From Cliona cf. orientalis (Eukaryota; Porifera; Demospongiae; Clionaida; Clionaidae): a DNA stretch of 64,000 bases. Positions 37,619-51,185 of this stretch are shown here, piece after piece. Under the pieces are notes generated by a model. That model was not told the origin of the DNA. It did no database searches and worked only from the letters and a program-made list of their open reading frames with translations. Each line of letters begins with the position of its first letter. Position 1 is the stretch's first letter. The translations under genes and the position numbers were made by a program. The stretch covers positions 7,736,135 to 7,800,134 of the forward strand of contig OZ005692.1 in NCBI GenBank assembly GCA_963930775.1. Direction: 5' to 3'.

Positions 37619-37896
37619 AACTCTTATGCTAACTGATAGTGTGTATCCAGTATCAAATGCAATATTATGTAAAGCCTAACTATGGTGTAGAGCACGGAGT
37701 ATATTTACAAGTTCTCATAATGATGATTGGGACATCAGAAAAGCTTGGATCTGCTGCACGGAGAATGTCTTTAAGTTCCTTTCGAATATTTGTGTTCAAG
37801 TACATCTCTAAAATTAATCACGATCACTTTCATCTCGAAACTTGCTATCTTCTTTTTCTGAATCAGTAATAAGAAAGTAGGTGAGGGGACACCAAT

Positions 37897-38221
37897 CACT
37901 CACTCTATATACCACTCCTCCTTTACATGGACAGTTTTATCAGAAGCACTCTGCTCCATTCTCTTCTGTAAAAACTTTTCAATCTCTTTTTCCATCACTT
38001 TTTCCACATCTTTTTGTTCTTTTGCTTCGTTTATCCATTTCCGAAAGGAATAAAAGGCCTGAACAAAGAAGCAATCTATGGGCTCATTAGGATCCCCACC
38101 ATCACATAGTTCCTTCAATTTTCCCCCAATCTTAATCTTCTCTCGGGTTATAGCAGGAATCACCGTGATAACTATCAGAAGTATTGGGAGTGCTGGTCTT
38201 CTTTGGATCTGACTCTGCCAT
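37897..38221 (-). CDS. unrecognised small charged protein
   Basis: An ATG at 38221 opens MAESDPKKTSTPNTSD, while the main frame (VIPAITREKIKIGGKLKEL through EKFLQKRMEQSASD to a stop near 37900) lies in another register, joined near 38165. The protein is lysine/glutamate-rich, with a likely helical stretch (KEQKDVEKVMEKEIEKFLQK). Either one base is wrong or a start is used at 38163. It is unrelated in sequence to the genes around it. I do not recognise a family. Confidence 0.4.
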
Positions 38222-38855
38222 TCAAATCAGGACTAACTTGGAAGAAGTAGCTAGCTAGCTATTAGTCTACCGCTGATACGTACAGGTTGTATAAGTCTTT
38301 AACCTCACAGCGTCTCTTAATAACTATAGTTATTGTGACTGTACAGTTGTTATAAGGTGTGCAGGTATATAAAGGTACAGAGCAATGACAAAAAATGTCA
38401 CATGCATGATGCATGAATATCAGGAGTGGAGTATAGTAGATTCATATGTTTTAATAGGTCTAAGGCATGGGACAGTTACTGTATTACATGCAGTAGAACA
38501 ATAGCCTAAGGATATTACGTATAACATACTATTGTCTTGCTATTCTACTAGTATAACATAGCTATAATATTATAAGTATGTACTGTAGTGCGTGTCTCAC
38601 TGTATGACAGAGCCGGAGCCAGCATTTTTAAAGTGGTACGGCCGTTATAATTATTCAAAGTATTATTATTGTGTAGCGGGAGAGGATGTCTCTCCTTCCA
38701 CACGGAGCTCAAGGGTATTACATTATATTATGGTAGCAAAAATGCACTAATACGACTACATAAATCATTCAGAGAGAGCATGCAGTACTGTACAGAATGT
38801 ATCGGACTCCATGGTTGCAACTTTTTAATGATCACGTAGCTACAAGGGTGGTTAA

Positions 38856-39143
38856 TTATGTCAAATCTGTAAAGAGATGTTTGTAGCTACTTACTACGTG
38901 TGTTGCATACTCCTGGTAGTGTACTCCTGGCTCTAACGAATGGCTGTAGTAGATGACAGCACAGTAGCCAACATCAGCAACAATGATCATAGCTGCATTT
39001 GCAGGGCAGCTGAGCTGATACCACATGTTATACACCACGTTTGCACATGCTCGGTGACTCACCCACGTTACACGCATTGAAAAGCTGGGAATGGGCCCGG
39101 GGACGAAGCTATCATAGAGGTAGGCTAAGCCTGCATGGAACAT
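38856..39143 (-). CDS. unrecognised exon-like open frame
   Basis: 95 aa with normal globular composition (YLYDSFVPGPIPSFSMRVTW, then SCPANAAMIIVADVGYC) and a good donor (GTAAGTAG) after THV, suggesting an internal or first exon. Cysteines could form a disulphide in an extracellular domain. No partner exons or family identified. Confidence 0.3.
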   Translation of the reverse strand: MFHAGLAYLYDSFVPGPIPSFSMRVTWVSHRACANVVYNMWYQLSCPANAAMIIVADVGYCAVIYYSHSLEPGVHYQEYATHVVSSYKHLFTDLT

Positions 39144-41091
39144 GGAAAGGTGGAATGGAATGGTACCATGGTGGAATGGTCGACTACGACTAACGACCCT
39201 GTACCGTGTCTACTTATTCTCGGTACGCGCGTGCGCGTCACGGTGGTGATCGAGACGTGCGCTTTCTAATTTCTAGCGTGAAGTCGGTAGTGATCGTTAC
39301 GTTTACAAACGCGATTTGCGTGAATGTGGTAATGTGGTAATGATCGCCACAATGTTCAGCTAGATTATGCTTCTCTCCAGGCTACAGTCATAGTATCCTG
39401 ATATTGGGCCTTCTCAGCAATCAAGGAACATCAGCTTCTTTCTGAAAGGTGTCATAATTTTGGTGTTTATGAGAATAATAATAACTTACTATGAATGTCA
39501 TTATTTGAGCACCAGAATGCACCGGCGAAAAAAAGCAGAATTTTTCAAGGACCCAGACCACCTCCTTTTGGCTGTGGCCTGACCACTCTCAAGTTGCTTC
39601 CTCCGGCCCTGCTCCTACATGAAAGAGAGGGATTCTGAGACTCTAAGAAGAATAGGATCACAGATAGACAGAGAGAGGCAATCATCAATGAATTTAAACA
39701 TTAATTCCAGTGACAGACCGCATGCTGGTAGATCTACAACTACTTTCAGTCCATATATCTACAGAATATCTACTGTAGTGTGACTGTGTCCGTTAACTTT
39801 GTTGCCAGGCAGCCTATTGACACACTTGTGGGCTGATAGCTAGATGTACCGGATCAGATAGAAAAGGACATAAAATGGTATAAAATCTCATGAATCACTC
39901 ATGGAAGGGTTTACATCACCAAACCCCTGATTGACTCATTGGATCAATTTACGTCTTGCATGAATACATTGCATTGGTTCAGATATTATTAGTAGACATA
40001 ATAAACTAAGTAATATGAATGGTTTCCACATTAAGGTTACTGTAATCATCATAGTCATAGGTCATAATCAAGTTATGGGCGATCCAAGTCTTCGGGGTCG
40101 AATCCTGGATGAACATTGATATAGAATGTATTAGCAGTGCCGTGGTCAATATAGTATAACCACTCAATGAAGAAGCAGTCCCTGGTGGTCCCAACTCCCA
40201 TTTAGGTGAGCAAAGTCCTCCCTACTGAGTGGGAGGAAGGACTCGTTGAGGGAATGATTCATGCACTGCTCGGAAGTAGGGTTGGCGAAAACCTCAGTTT
40301 AAAAGAAGTAGCTAGTGACCAGTGATTACTCCTATACATTCATAACAAGTTCCAAAAGATTGGTGTGTTACCACCCCCTCCAAAATAATACTAGAGACGA
40401 TGTTTGAACATCAATGGGGCGAGCCTTCACGAACCCCACACAAGTACAAGTCTATTGATGACTCATATAATATAATTTGGAATTAAATTTTATGAAGGTA
40501 AAATTATGTAGCAAGCTTGTGATGACCGACTTGAATGTTGGTGAGTTGGTTCGGATCCAATGACTCTATTTGCCTTATGGTTTAGCCATGATCATTTGCT
40601 AGTATAAATAATCACTTAGCTACTTCTGAATCTTTCAAGGTCTTGAATTTGTAGTCTGGACATCGATCCCTTAAAAATCTTTATACTATAGCTCTATCTA
40701 GAGTGAGGCCTAGAACAGGCTTCTGTGTAGTTCAGAAGACTGAAGGGCTCTGTGTAGAATCCTGAGCGCAACGAGGGTTTTACTGAGCCCTGAGGTCTTC
40801 TAAATCACATGGAAACCGACTAAACAGTGTCTATATAACTGCTTTAGATCCTAGCAATAGACATAACCACCGGCAAAAAAATTTGTTAGGTTTTTACGGA
40901 GCTTGTATACAAGGTTTTTTTATTGAGCATACAAGGTTTTTTTTATGAAGGATAGATACTTCAATTCAACCAATCAGATTACTGTATTTGTTACAAGTAG
41001 CTATAGGATCTATATATAAACGGAAATCTCGATTGGTATCACATGTGTGGGGCTCGCTTTGGCTCGATCGCCCCAATTATGGAAGTGCTCA
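39144..41091. other. no gene seen
   Basis: AT-rich, without a convincing coding frame, repeat pair or RNA gene. Confidence 0.45.
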
Positions 41092-41095
41092 TTAA

Positions 41096-42104
41096 GGTAC
41101 CATTTAATTGCGTGGGCGTGAGCGTCAGGAATGGCTAATTCAATTAGCGAATCGTGAAGGGGCGTGGCCGAAGAGGCCATACGAGTGCTTTTGGTCGAAG
41201 GTGGGCGTGTCCAGAATCGGCCAGGGATGATTATGCGCGTGTAATTAGCGACCGGAAGTGGCCCCTGAAGAAAAGGCCGGTAATTGCCCACATCAAAGCA
41301 AGATCAAAGCATTCTTTCTTAACTATTAACCGCAACGACTTAAAAAAAAAAAAAAAAAAAAGCTTATTAGGCCTAATTAAGCATGTGGGCGTGTTCCTGG
41401 CACTGTGTGGAGTGTGTGCGTGTGCGTTAATGCAGGTTTTATTGCTTCCGATTGGGCGTGGCTTCACGGGCCAGTGCTTGGACATCGGCGCCTGGGACTT
41501 GGCCTCGGCGATAGATGGGCGTGTCCCGGAAGCGGTGGTGACCTTTGAACCCCGCGAGGAGGCTTTGGGGGCGTGGCAGGAGGTCAAAGGTGAGGCCATG
41601 TCTGTTAATGAGGCACTGTACGGCGGTGCGATCGAGGGGCCTGTACGGCTGGACGGAAGCTGACGATGGTTTGAAGCGGATGTGGTTGCGATGACGTGTT
41701 GTTACTCCGCCCACACAGGAAATGAGGTGAGCTCTTGCGTGGGCGGTGTGGCAGAACGGCCTCCAAGTGTTTGTGTGTGTTTTGGCCTTGAGGAAGCTGT
41801 GTGTTTTAATTGGGATTGATTGTGGGCTTCCGGTGGACATCCGGTGGTTAGTAGGCACTTGATTGAGAATGGTGGTCCTTGGGGAACAGGGTGGGGCTGT
41901 TTTGGGCGTGGCCTGGCCCCTCCCTTCCGGCTCGGCTTCCGGTCCATGGAGGATATTAAATGAACACTTCCGGCTCTAGCAGCCACACCCCTGAGACCTG
42001 TGCAATTAAAAGGGCGTGGTTACACAACATGCACCTCACTAATGACTTTGATGTGGTTTAGGTGTCATATCCCCCACCTCACGCCCACGCAATTTAATGG
42101 TACC
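41096..42104. mobile_element. GC-rich foldback element at TTAA
   Basis: Ends GGTACCATTTAATTGCGTGG (left) and, on the other strand, GGTACCATTAAATTGCGTGG (right), continuing GCGTGAG. TTAA lies on both sides (41092-41095 and 42105-42108). About 1.0 kb, clearly GC-richer than its surroundings, and carrying many GGGCGTGG/GGGGCGTGG boxes. An A run lies at about 41341-41360. Open frames inside (for example 41154-41663) are by-products of the GC content. TTAA targeting suggests piggyBac-type mobilisation; this is inference. Confidence 0.8.
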
Positions 42105-42108
42105 TTAA

Positions 42109-43004
42109 CCTCATCATACATGTGCAATGAATCCTTGTGTGATAATTTGCCTAAGGCTTCTTCCTTCAAATTCGTACCTTAATTGCTTATGAAGTTGGCA
42201 GACTCATAGCATCCTGGCGCTTGAGCAGTAACCAGAGAGATGCCCAGAACAAGCTTAAGCAGCACAGACTCGTTTTTCATTATATTATCAATTAGCATAT
42301 ATATAGTACTCCTTCAGCATAGCAATATTGTTCATTGATATTCATATATATTGCTTGCAACAATAGCAAAAATAACAATAACGATTAAGGTTTAAACCAC
42401 AACAAATAGCTAATGTTATTGATTGTGATAATGAAATACTGATGGAGAAGAACGACATTAAAATTACTTAAAGACACCTTCAATGGCAAAAAAAAACTTA
42501 AACAAGTGAGTAAGGGCTCTGGGCTCAGATGAACTCAAAGTAGAAACATCAAAGGTTTTTGGTTTATAGCAGAAAGACATGCAGAAATCATCTCGAGTAT
42601 TAGCATACTACTCTTGAGTGTAATGATAGCTACATGCTGCGAAGTTCATTCTTCACTCTCTCAATATAATATCATACTTGTACTTCCTTGCAAAGATTAC
42701 TATTCAAAATCTACAATGGTATATATATTGATAAGTTAATATAGCTATAACGATCAGGGTTTCCTGATGTTATTAGCAAATTATTTAGCTACTTCATGTC
42801 TGATAAAGATTAGCAACTAAAACTCGATACACAAATCCGGTTTGACTGATATTGCATCATAACTAAAAGGTACAAGCATACAAAATCAAAAACACAAAAT
42901 AAAACTTAATGAAAATAAAACTTAATGATTAGGGAAAGGTTTAAACTTATAATTATTGAGAGTCTCAAACACAATAATATAAGAATCAAAAATCCAGTTA
43001 TTGG
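42109..43004. other. spacer downstream of the membrane-protein gene
   Basis: AT-rich with no gene recognised. It contains the presumed 3' UTR of the minus-strand gene that ends at 43005. Confidence 0.5.
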
Positions 43005-46000
43005 CTACTGATATGCAGGTGTTACTAAACATATCGATTTGTTGCCCTCTACCACATCACTGTCACTTTGTGGTGGAGACTGATCACGAGGACGGTGAAA
43101 CTCAAAAATAGTGTGGGTTACTTCTGGTTTAACTGGATTCAGCGTGATTACCTCCTCTCCCGGTCGGCGCTGATCCTTTCTAACAAGCAAATATACGTGA
43201 TAGATAATCACTCCTATCAGAAGGATGAAGGTTATGATGGTAGAGGTGTAGGCCACAGCTGTCTGCTTCATGATGTCAGTTTTGAAATCATACAAACTAA
43301 AGATAGCATAAGCAAGAAGATTGAAGTATAGTGCTGTCTCAATTACATCTATAATTGACCTTTTATATGCCCTAAATCCAGTTATTCTATTCAAAAACAG
43401 GAGACCTCCAACTAAGATACTTGTTACTACGAGAGCAATCTGAGGTTTGTCAGTGGAGGATGCAGCAGTCGATGCTGTGATATACGATACCACTCTGACA
43501 AGCAATAGTAAACCAGTCCAGTAACGATACTTACTGTTGTACGGAACATGGTGGACGGAGACGAAGGCATTGAGCTTAGTGTTCCTTGTCCACTTGAACA
43601 CCTTCCACTCTGGAGCACGAACAAGCCACTGCCAGAGAAACAGAATAATTGTGTAGGGAATGCCAATTAGAATGAGTAACAAGGAAATGAGGACAAGAGC
43701 TATATGCTTCCCTTGAAAGAATTTCACATTTCCGTCAGGAAGCCATACAGTCTCTCTCGAGCCATCAGGGTAGACAAGAACAGCAAATGATAAAACAGTG
43801 ATGGTTATCGAGAGGAGTTTAGCATAAGATAGCAGGATTAGTGTAGCTAGAGTTGCAATTGGGTCTCTTTTTCCAATTAGTCGAGCAAATCGAGGGGAGT
43901 ACTCACTGACTATGATAACAATAATCACAAGAGAGACGATGTAGACTGGAAAAGCCAGTTGAAGCCATGTTTTGGTGTATGCATCAAGACCATCAAAGAA
44001 ACACGCATCAATTCCTATGTCTAGATTAAGCCAAGCTACAAATACAGAGGGAAAGCTAGGCTCTGATGATGGAAAAAAGACAGCACTATTAGCTGCTACG
44101 ATATTAATGTATAAAATGAAGCCATTGATCAGCCCAACAGCAACTGTTATATCGAGGGCTAACAATGCTATCACCAACAAAATTCCTGCTACAATGGAAG
44201 TTAGAAGAATTATGACAAGTATTACTGGCCAGTAACTGTGACAAGGTATGCAACGGGAACTACCTAGGGAGAGGCTGAGGTGTTTCTGACAAGATCCACA
44301 TAAAACTCCACTACGATTGTAAGCACACTGTGCATCTGCTCCATCAAGAAGGTTGAGATTCATGCTGACATTTTCAATCGGAGGTCGACAGTAGTCAAAA
44401 GGGCAGTGAGGATGAATGACATAGCCAGGTGGGTCAGTGTCATTGATGTAAGTGATCCACGAGTTAGTGTCCATTTTCACAATTGATTCAGTTGTTGAAT
44501 TACAGTTAGTAATGAAGAGAGACAATTGCGAGTCACAAATACACTCACATCTTGTCTTAGTATTTAAAGGCTCAAAACCAACTGGGCAACTACAGTTGGT
44601 GAACTCGATATCCAGATGTCGAACAGAAAGTGTAGAACTTCCACATGGACCATCGACAATGAAATTTATAGTTTCAGAGGTGTGTGGAGAGAACACATTG
44701 AATGTTAGATTCCTGCATCTTATCTCAACACTTTGAGTTTGCTGTCCTTCACTAAAGATACCATATTTTGAAGTTAAGGAACTGATGACATTTGCATCTA
44801 CCGGATGATTGAGCTGATCCACTGCAACAAGGGACACAGTAAAAGCTTGACCTTTCTTGATACTGATGGCTGGTGGCTGATAACTGCAGTCTGGCTCATT
44901 ATCACTGTCACAAAAGCAAGCTCGAACAGGCAGAGAGGATATGGTATCTAACTCTATTAGGTTACTGATGTTTCCAAGATAACTAATGCCACTGTAGTTT
45001 GTTCGCAATTTTAGATGCACTTCAGAGAATGGACTTGGGATGCACCTGTCCAGTAGTCCTCCAAAGAGGTTGGCTCCTTTCTCGTTAGCTGTGTTACTAG
45101 AAAAAAGTAGATCCGTCTTTGTAATTGCTTGCGAAGGAGAGTAAAGCAGTTGAACAGTGAGCGTTTGGAAAAAGCATTCATTATCGGGCACACATGCACC
45201 AGTATTTGTGTCATCTGCTACGTATATAGCTCCTCCATAGCCAGCATGGTTCCCACTAAATATTAGCAAGTTCCTGTCATCTATGAGAAATCTAGTCTTC
45301 AATACATAGAGTTTTGCATCAAATTCTAGATAAACTCCACCTCCATTTTCTGCCGTATTGTTTGTAAATTGAAGAGTGCCTGGTTCATGCACTGCAATGG
45401 TTGAACTGATAGCATGAATTCCTCCACCCCTTTTAGCATAGTTGCTAAAGATGTTACAGTCACCTTTGATTTCAAGATCACTTTGTTCGAGAAAAATAGC
45501 ACCTCCACTGCTGACTGTGGCTGCATTATTAGCTATTGTTGTGTCACCGTAAATCATGATTTTACTCTCGGTAGCTAATATTGCTCCACCGTGCCTTGCT
45601 TTGTTGCCTGATAAACTGATAACTCCAGCGAAGATTACAGTGGAGAGGAGGCTTGTGACGGCTCCTCCTTCTGGACGAGGTTCAGTGAATGTATCTTTCG
45701 TAGGCATTTTATTTAGGGATTCTTCACCATCCTGAAATCTTGTGTGACCACTGAAAGTGATGTTGCTGCTGAAAATGTACAGTGATCCAAGATTATTTTC
45801 AAATATACCATCAGCAATATGGGTTGTAGATTCAACAGTGCTCATTATCCCACCATAGCTGTCGGCTTTATTAGCACAAAAAGTGCAGTTAATAATGTTT
45901 AACAATGAAGCACTAACAAATATGACACCACTGGCACCACGAACTGCACTGTTGTTAATAAACATAGTACTAGTGATATCAACTGAGCTACCGTCGAATA

Positions 46001-47304
46001 TGAATATGACACCACCTCCAGTTGCACTGTTATTTAGAAAAGAACTGTTGGTAAGGAAATAGTCAAGTACAAAACACCACCATGCATTATTGCAAGATTG
46101 TTAGTAAAGGTATTTCTTGTAATATTCAATGAAGATTCTTTTGTATACATAACGCCAGCAAACACAGCTCCAGTGTTATCAGAATAATTGCTATTTGTAA
46201 TATTAAATATGGAATTGAATGAGGCCATGACGGAACCAATGTAAGCTGCACTATTGTTAACGAAAGCACTGTTCGTAATTTCAAATGAGGAATTCCTGAA
46301 CGTAGACATAACTCCACCATTTTACCTGCATTATTGTTAGCAAACATACTGCTGGTTACAGTAAACGATGAATAATATGTGCGCATGACTCCACTAACTA
46401 TTGCACCATTATTAGTAAAATTACTACCACTGATGCTGAACCTGTCTCTGTATGTTATCATCACTCCACCATGAATCTCAGCTGTATTTTCATTTAAAGT
46501 GCTACTGTCAATGATGATAGTGGATTCTGATGTGATTACGACTCCACCATAACTAGCTCGGTTGTAGCTGTAATGGCTTTCAATGATATGGAGACTACAA
46601 TTGTGAACAAACATTGCTCCTCCTATCTCGGCAGTATTGCCTGTGAAGTTGCTTCTTAAAATCGAAATGTTACTAAAGGTTGTGTACAATGCTCCACCAA
46701 GTGAAAGTGAAGGATCTTGGTGTAGATAGATGTAATTCAAAATGTCGTTATTAGTGAAGATCTCTTGAGCTCTAAACATGCTACCATGTGTATTAGAAAT
46801 AAATGAACTTCTTACAATACTAATAGCAGTCACTTCATTCAGCAATAGCGCCGTACCTCTACCTTCAACACCCTCAAAGAGGGTATCTTCAACTATAAAC
46901 TGCTCCACTTGGCTAACTCTGTTACCTCCACAGCCAACAAAGTGCAGATCCTTTATCGTAACAAATGTTGTCCCACTGATATTGAACCTTCCCAACTGAC
47001 TGTCACATTCTATAAACACAGTCCCATAGCTTCCGATATCCGTTGTCATTGAAAGGTTATCTGCACGAGACAGAGAGAGCTCTCCATTAAGACTGTGATT
47101 TCCCGGCAGAAAGGAGAGGGATATGTTGGTTTCATTGCCGAGGTAGCTGGTGGAGTTAGCAGCAAACTGTGCTAGAGTGAGGCAATGATTTCCAGGACAG
47201 TGGTCACTGGTATTCACTGAGGATCTGACATAGTATTGCACTGATTTACTGTATGTAGGGTCAGTATACACAACTACTAGTAGCAAAATGGGGAAAAAAG
47301 TCAT
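43005..47304 (-). CDS. secreted beta-helix repeat, Cys-rich, multi-TM membrane protein
   Basis: ATG at 47302-47304 begins MTFFPILLLVVVYTDPTYS, a signal peptide. Then comes the conserved block CLTLAQFAANSTSYLG, followed by about 15 rungs of the form NITRNTFTNNLA-GGV, a right-handed beta-helix of the kind annotated as pectin-lyase/Pmp-like. After about 400 residues of less regular extracellular sequence there is a cysteine-rich knot (CAYNRSGVLCGSCQKHLSLS, then SRCIPC). About nine hydrophobic spans follow to near the C-terminus (first PVILVIILLTSIVAGILLVI, last YTSTIITFILLIGVIIYHVY) and a short polar tail. About 1,430 residues in all. A large surface receptor or channel-like protein is plausible; function is unknown. 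Two frame changes occur, near 46320 and 46070, in the repeat region. The 986-residue remainder is uninterrupted, so base errors are as likely as decay. The paralog at 3.5-6.5 kb is far more degraded. Confidence 0.8.
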
Positions 47305-49689
47305 TGTTCAACAAAATTGAGCACGTAGCTAATTGTCGTCTGAGTGAGATAGCTTACATCTATAGTAGTAAATTATAAACAATTAGCTGTTTATATTGAC
47401 ACAATTCTAGCTATAGGTATAACATGCATATAGCTATAAGATCAATACTGGATATCACTCAAAATATAATCTACTTATATTAGCTAGCTATCTGATATGA
47501 CAGCACTATTTGGATTCTGAACTAGGAAGGTAGCTAATGAATGTTGCCATAATAATATTATTAATTCTACCAAAACCCCCAAAGGTGGGAGAGGACATGT
47601 AACTGTCATACTACCCCGTACGGGTACCTAGCAAAACTAAAATCAGACAGTGCATGGTTTGTAACTAATTATAGTAATAACTGCCGCCTGGACTGTACTA
47701 TGGGTATTGAGGGTTTGTACTATTATAATATTTAGCCTAGCTATAGCCTACGTATGAATTTTGCCGCTCTCTTCTCCTTTAGGAGTCTATGTAAGCCCTT
47801 GATTCTTCAAACTAAGGGGGGCCCTTTCCCCTTTTATGCCATGGCAATCACTCCAAATAAAGCTAGTGTAGTGTTATTATGACATGCACTGTAATAAATA
47901 TATTATTTTTTGTACTGAAAAGGTATGGAATTTCAAAGAAAATATCGGGTACACAGCCCCCCCCCCCCCCCCCACCTATGCATATGGAAATAACATTAGC
48001 ATAATATCATAGTATTGTGCTTCTACCCCCCCCCCCTCACACACACACACAAATATTTTAATTCCACACTCGATAATATTATAGCAGAAATCCCTATGTA
48101 GAAATTAGTTACAACTGATTAGAGACGTGATACAATGTTTACAAGATACAAATTAATATCACATCTAGCTATAATAAACTTTCAAACGGCTATAATATAA
48201 TATTATTATGCTAATTCTCACAACGCTTCTACCCATACAAACCATTAGCAAAATATACAGCATTATTTTATGTGAGGTGGCTCAACCTCGACATTATACT
48301 TCTAGTAATTAATATAACCAGGTATCAATAGTTTTGTCAGTATTAATTGCTCCTCAAGAAAACTATATAGGGAAAGCTGATGTGTGGCATTAAACTCAAA
48401 ATTGAAACGTTTGAAGTGTATCACATCAAGGCCAGCATCGTGGAAAGCTTGTGGAAATGGTTCAGACATGGGAGTGGCCTGGGGAAGAGGCTATCTATGA
48501 CATGCTCCCACAATAATCGTGATTAGCTATACCTGGACTCCTACAGCATGACAATGTGCACACATAAATGAAACTTACTCAATCCATAGGCGCCATAGAA
48601 CCTTGTAAGAATCGATGGAGAAGAGGGAAGATCAGGCACTCTTGATGATCCTTTGAAGGATGTCAACAAGTAAAACATTGCTGTAATGTGACATTAAAAT
48701 TTTGAAACGGTACTTCTTTATGTAATGAGAACGGCTATTGTTTCTACTGATTAAATGATGGTGCAGTTTGTTATAGGGAAGGCCTCTCAGAAACACTACT
48801 GTTCTCATAAGCTATAAGAGTACTAGTAGTACATGTGTGCTGTATAATTATGTTGTTCAATGATGTTTCAGGAGCCTCTCTGTTATAGAGTCAGTGGGAG
48901 TATTCTAGACTCCCTATGTATTTAATTATCAATAGGGTACCGGAATGGTCACTATGATCTATGGCATCTGTGTGCACAATAAAGTTGCAATTAAGACAAA
49001 CATTATCCGATTGATTTCCTTAAATTTATATTTCGATCTAGGATCCGCTCATAATTGCTATTTTGTTGTGTAAACATAGCAGGTCAGTGATTCATATCCG
49101 CATATTGAAATGGTATGCAGGTGTCTTGTGTACTCAATGAGATGCACTATATTATAGTGATTACAGCCACAAATGCCATAGGCAAGAGTATGGATTACAG
49201 CTGTAATAATTGTACTCTTACTCTGTAGTTAATTGGTACTCCTGCTATAGCCTATTATACTAATTAATCACACACTTAAATTACTGTGAGTACAATTAGG
49301 ACAGCAATAGTACTCTTACTTGTACTCGTACTGTACAGCTGTTGATCTTGCTATTACTGACCATACTCATACAAATCTTAGTAAGAGTACTGAATACAGC
49401 CCTAATTGTACTCGGAAGTGTGTGATTAATTATACCTGAATACCTAGACTATCAAGCCCTGAAACATCCATGGAAACAATCAAGTATGCCTGAACCAACT
49501 GTTGTTTAAAATTATGGTGTCAATCTGATTTCATCTAACTCAAGAGTGCCTTGACCTCTCACTTTAGTTTTAGTACGTCTATGGCACACTACTTTTGCGT
49601 TATCGTGCCATGATAGTTATTGGGATCTACTAGATCACCTTTGTTATTTCTATAGTATAGTAAACTCATATCATGAGCATGCTCTTAAT
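47305..49689. other. intergenic with homopolymers
   Basis: No gene seen. Poly-C tracts at about 47957-47974 and 48026-48037, the second followed by (CA)n. The remainder is AT-rich. Confidence 0.5.
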
Positions 49690-49827
49690 TGTGTTCAAAA
49701 CCAGAGAGCGTAGCTATGAGGCTGTAAATGGGTAGTGGATTACGGTGCAAATTACCTCTAAACAAGATATTTAGTGTAAATAACATTAGCTACAAAGAAG
49801 AGTACAAAATGCTTTGTGTTTTACAAA

Positions 49828-50051
49828 TACCGTATTTCTTATAAAAATTCGACACTTCTAATTATTCGGCACCCTTTACCGAATGATTGAAAACAGTCGG
49901 CAAACTTTAAGGTCGTCATGCGTAGACTATAAATATAGTATGCTATAAACGGGAATGGAATGCGCATGCAGACAGAATGTTGAATATTAAATTCGGCGAA
50001 GCTAGAGCAATATTATTATTTTCATGCCGAATTTTTAGAAGAAATACGGTA
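49828..50051. mobile_element. MITE with TACCGTATTTCTT ends
   Basis: Left TACCGTATTTCTTATAAAAA; the right end on the other strand reads TACCGTATTTCTTCTAAAAA. It is bounded by TA and has no coding content. It lies within the upstream block of the broken lectin-like unit. Confidence 0.85.
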
Positions 50052-50160
50052 ATTTGTGCACAATAGCACAACCAAGGTCAAAGCTATAAAACTGGAGTGA
50101 AAAATTGAACCTTTATTGTATCATGATTACCATGACAACTGCCACAATAGCCACACATAA

Positions 50161-50533
50161 ATGGAAACTATTGCAAGCTTTTATTGCACCCAAGACATCT
50201 CGCTCTTTCGTGATTAACTACAAAGTCGGTCGGGTGAAAGAGTTCTCACAATCACACATTCTAGGAAAATTTCAGCAGACATAGCGTACTCATTTCTTAA
50301 GAGTAGCTAGTATTGGCCTTAATGGATCTATTTCATTGGCTGAAACCAGTATATTGATGGAAGAAAAGAGTGTATCACTTACAATCAATGTTGAAAAAGG
50401 TGATACAGTTTGCGTGTGGCAATATGTGCACTGCCTCGCTGAATTTGGTGAAGAGATTGTGTTCCTGCAGAGCAATATCATCTGCGACACAGACAGCCTC
50501 GATAAGAAGCCAGATGTAAAATGTATTGCTTAA
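50161..50533 (+). pseudogene. broken copy of the lectin-like gene (C-terminal part)
   Basis: A fossil copy of the family at 22277, 34520 and 52428, retaining only sequence from the C-terminal region. It is closest to copy 3 and is still very similar, so the event looks recent. It is broken, with more than one lesion. The usual upstream (about 49690-50150) and downstream sequence of the unit is present around it. Confidence 0.85.
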
Positions 50534-50960
50534 ACACAGCATGAATAATGACAACGATGTGAACGGTGCTGTGTTAACTTATTATTATAATTAATAGTTA
50601 GCTACTGAACACTATAATGTAACCTAGTAATTAATTATTGATATTGATAATCATCAAATTCTTCTCAGCAAAGATCAATAATGCTATAGATCAACCTTGT
50701 AATCAATAGGTGTAGATAAATAATTATTATGCTGGCATAATTTTGACTTGAGAATAATAGGACCTGGTGTGTGTAAGCATTTGAGAGTTATGCTAGCATT
50801 TTATATTAATTTTGAAAATCTTATTATAATTAGAGGACACAATTGCAAGTAGCTGTTAGTTGACCTTTGTCACAATGCCTGGACTACATGTTATGGACTC
50901 GTAAAGGGTTGATGAATCAGCTGGTACCCACTTTTAAATCCGAACACATGCAAAATAATA

Positions 50961-51185
50961 ATTGAAGGGTCGAGAACCAGAGTGGCCTAACCCCAAATTG
51001 AATGCAGGAAATTGTCTAAAAAGCTCAAAAATGGACTTAAAACCAAACACTCTACTCTACCAAATCACTCAAATTTTCAAAAAATTAATTCGAATTTTCT
51101 GTTGCTCATGAAATGCATTTTAAACATGTTGGGGGCTAACTCAACATTTGTGGGTTAGGCCACTCTGGTTCTGAGCCCCTCAATT
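50961..51185. mobile_element. MITE with GAACCAGAGTGGCC ends
   Basis: Left GAACCAGAGTGGCCTAACCC (from about 50974) and right GGGTTAGGCCACTCTGGTTC (to about 51171) are inverse complements. Outer words ATTGAAGGG and CCCCTCAATTG extend the pairing. About 225 bp, non-coding. Confidence 0.85.

Noticed and set aside
41154-41663. 169-aa open frame inside the TTAA foldback element
   Set aside because: It crosses an A run (lysine string), overlaps similar frames on the other strand, and is explained by high GC content.
47957-48060. Possible regulatory G4 cluster
   Set aside because: Simple poly-C and (CA)n tracts in intergenic DNA; no positional link to a gene start.
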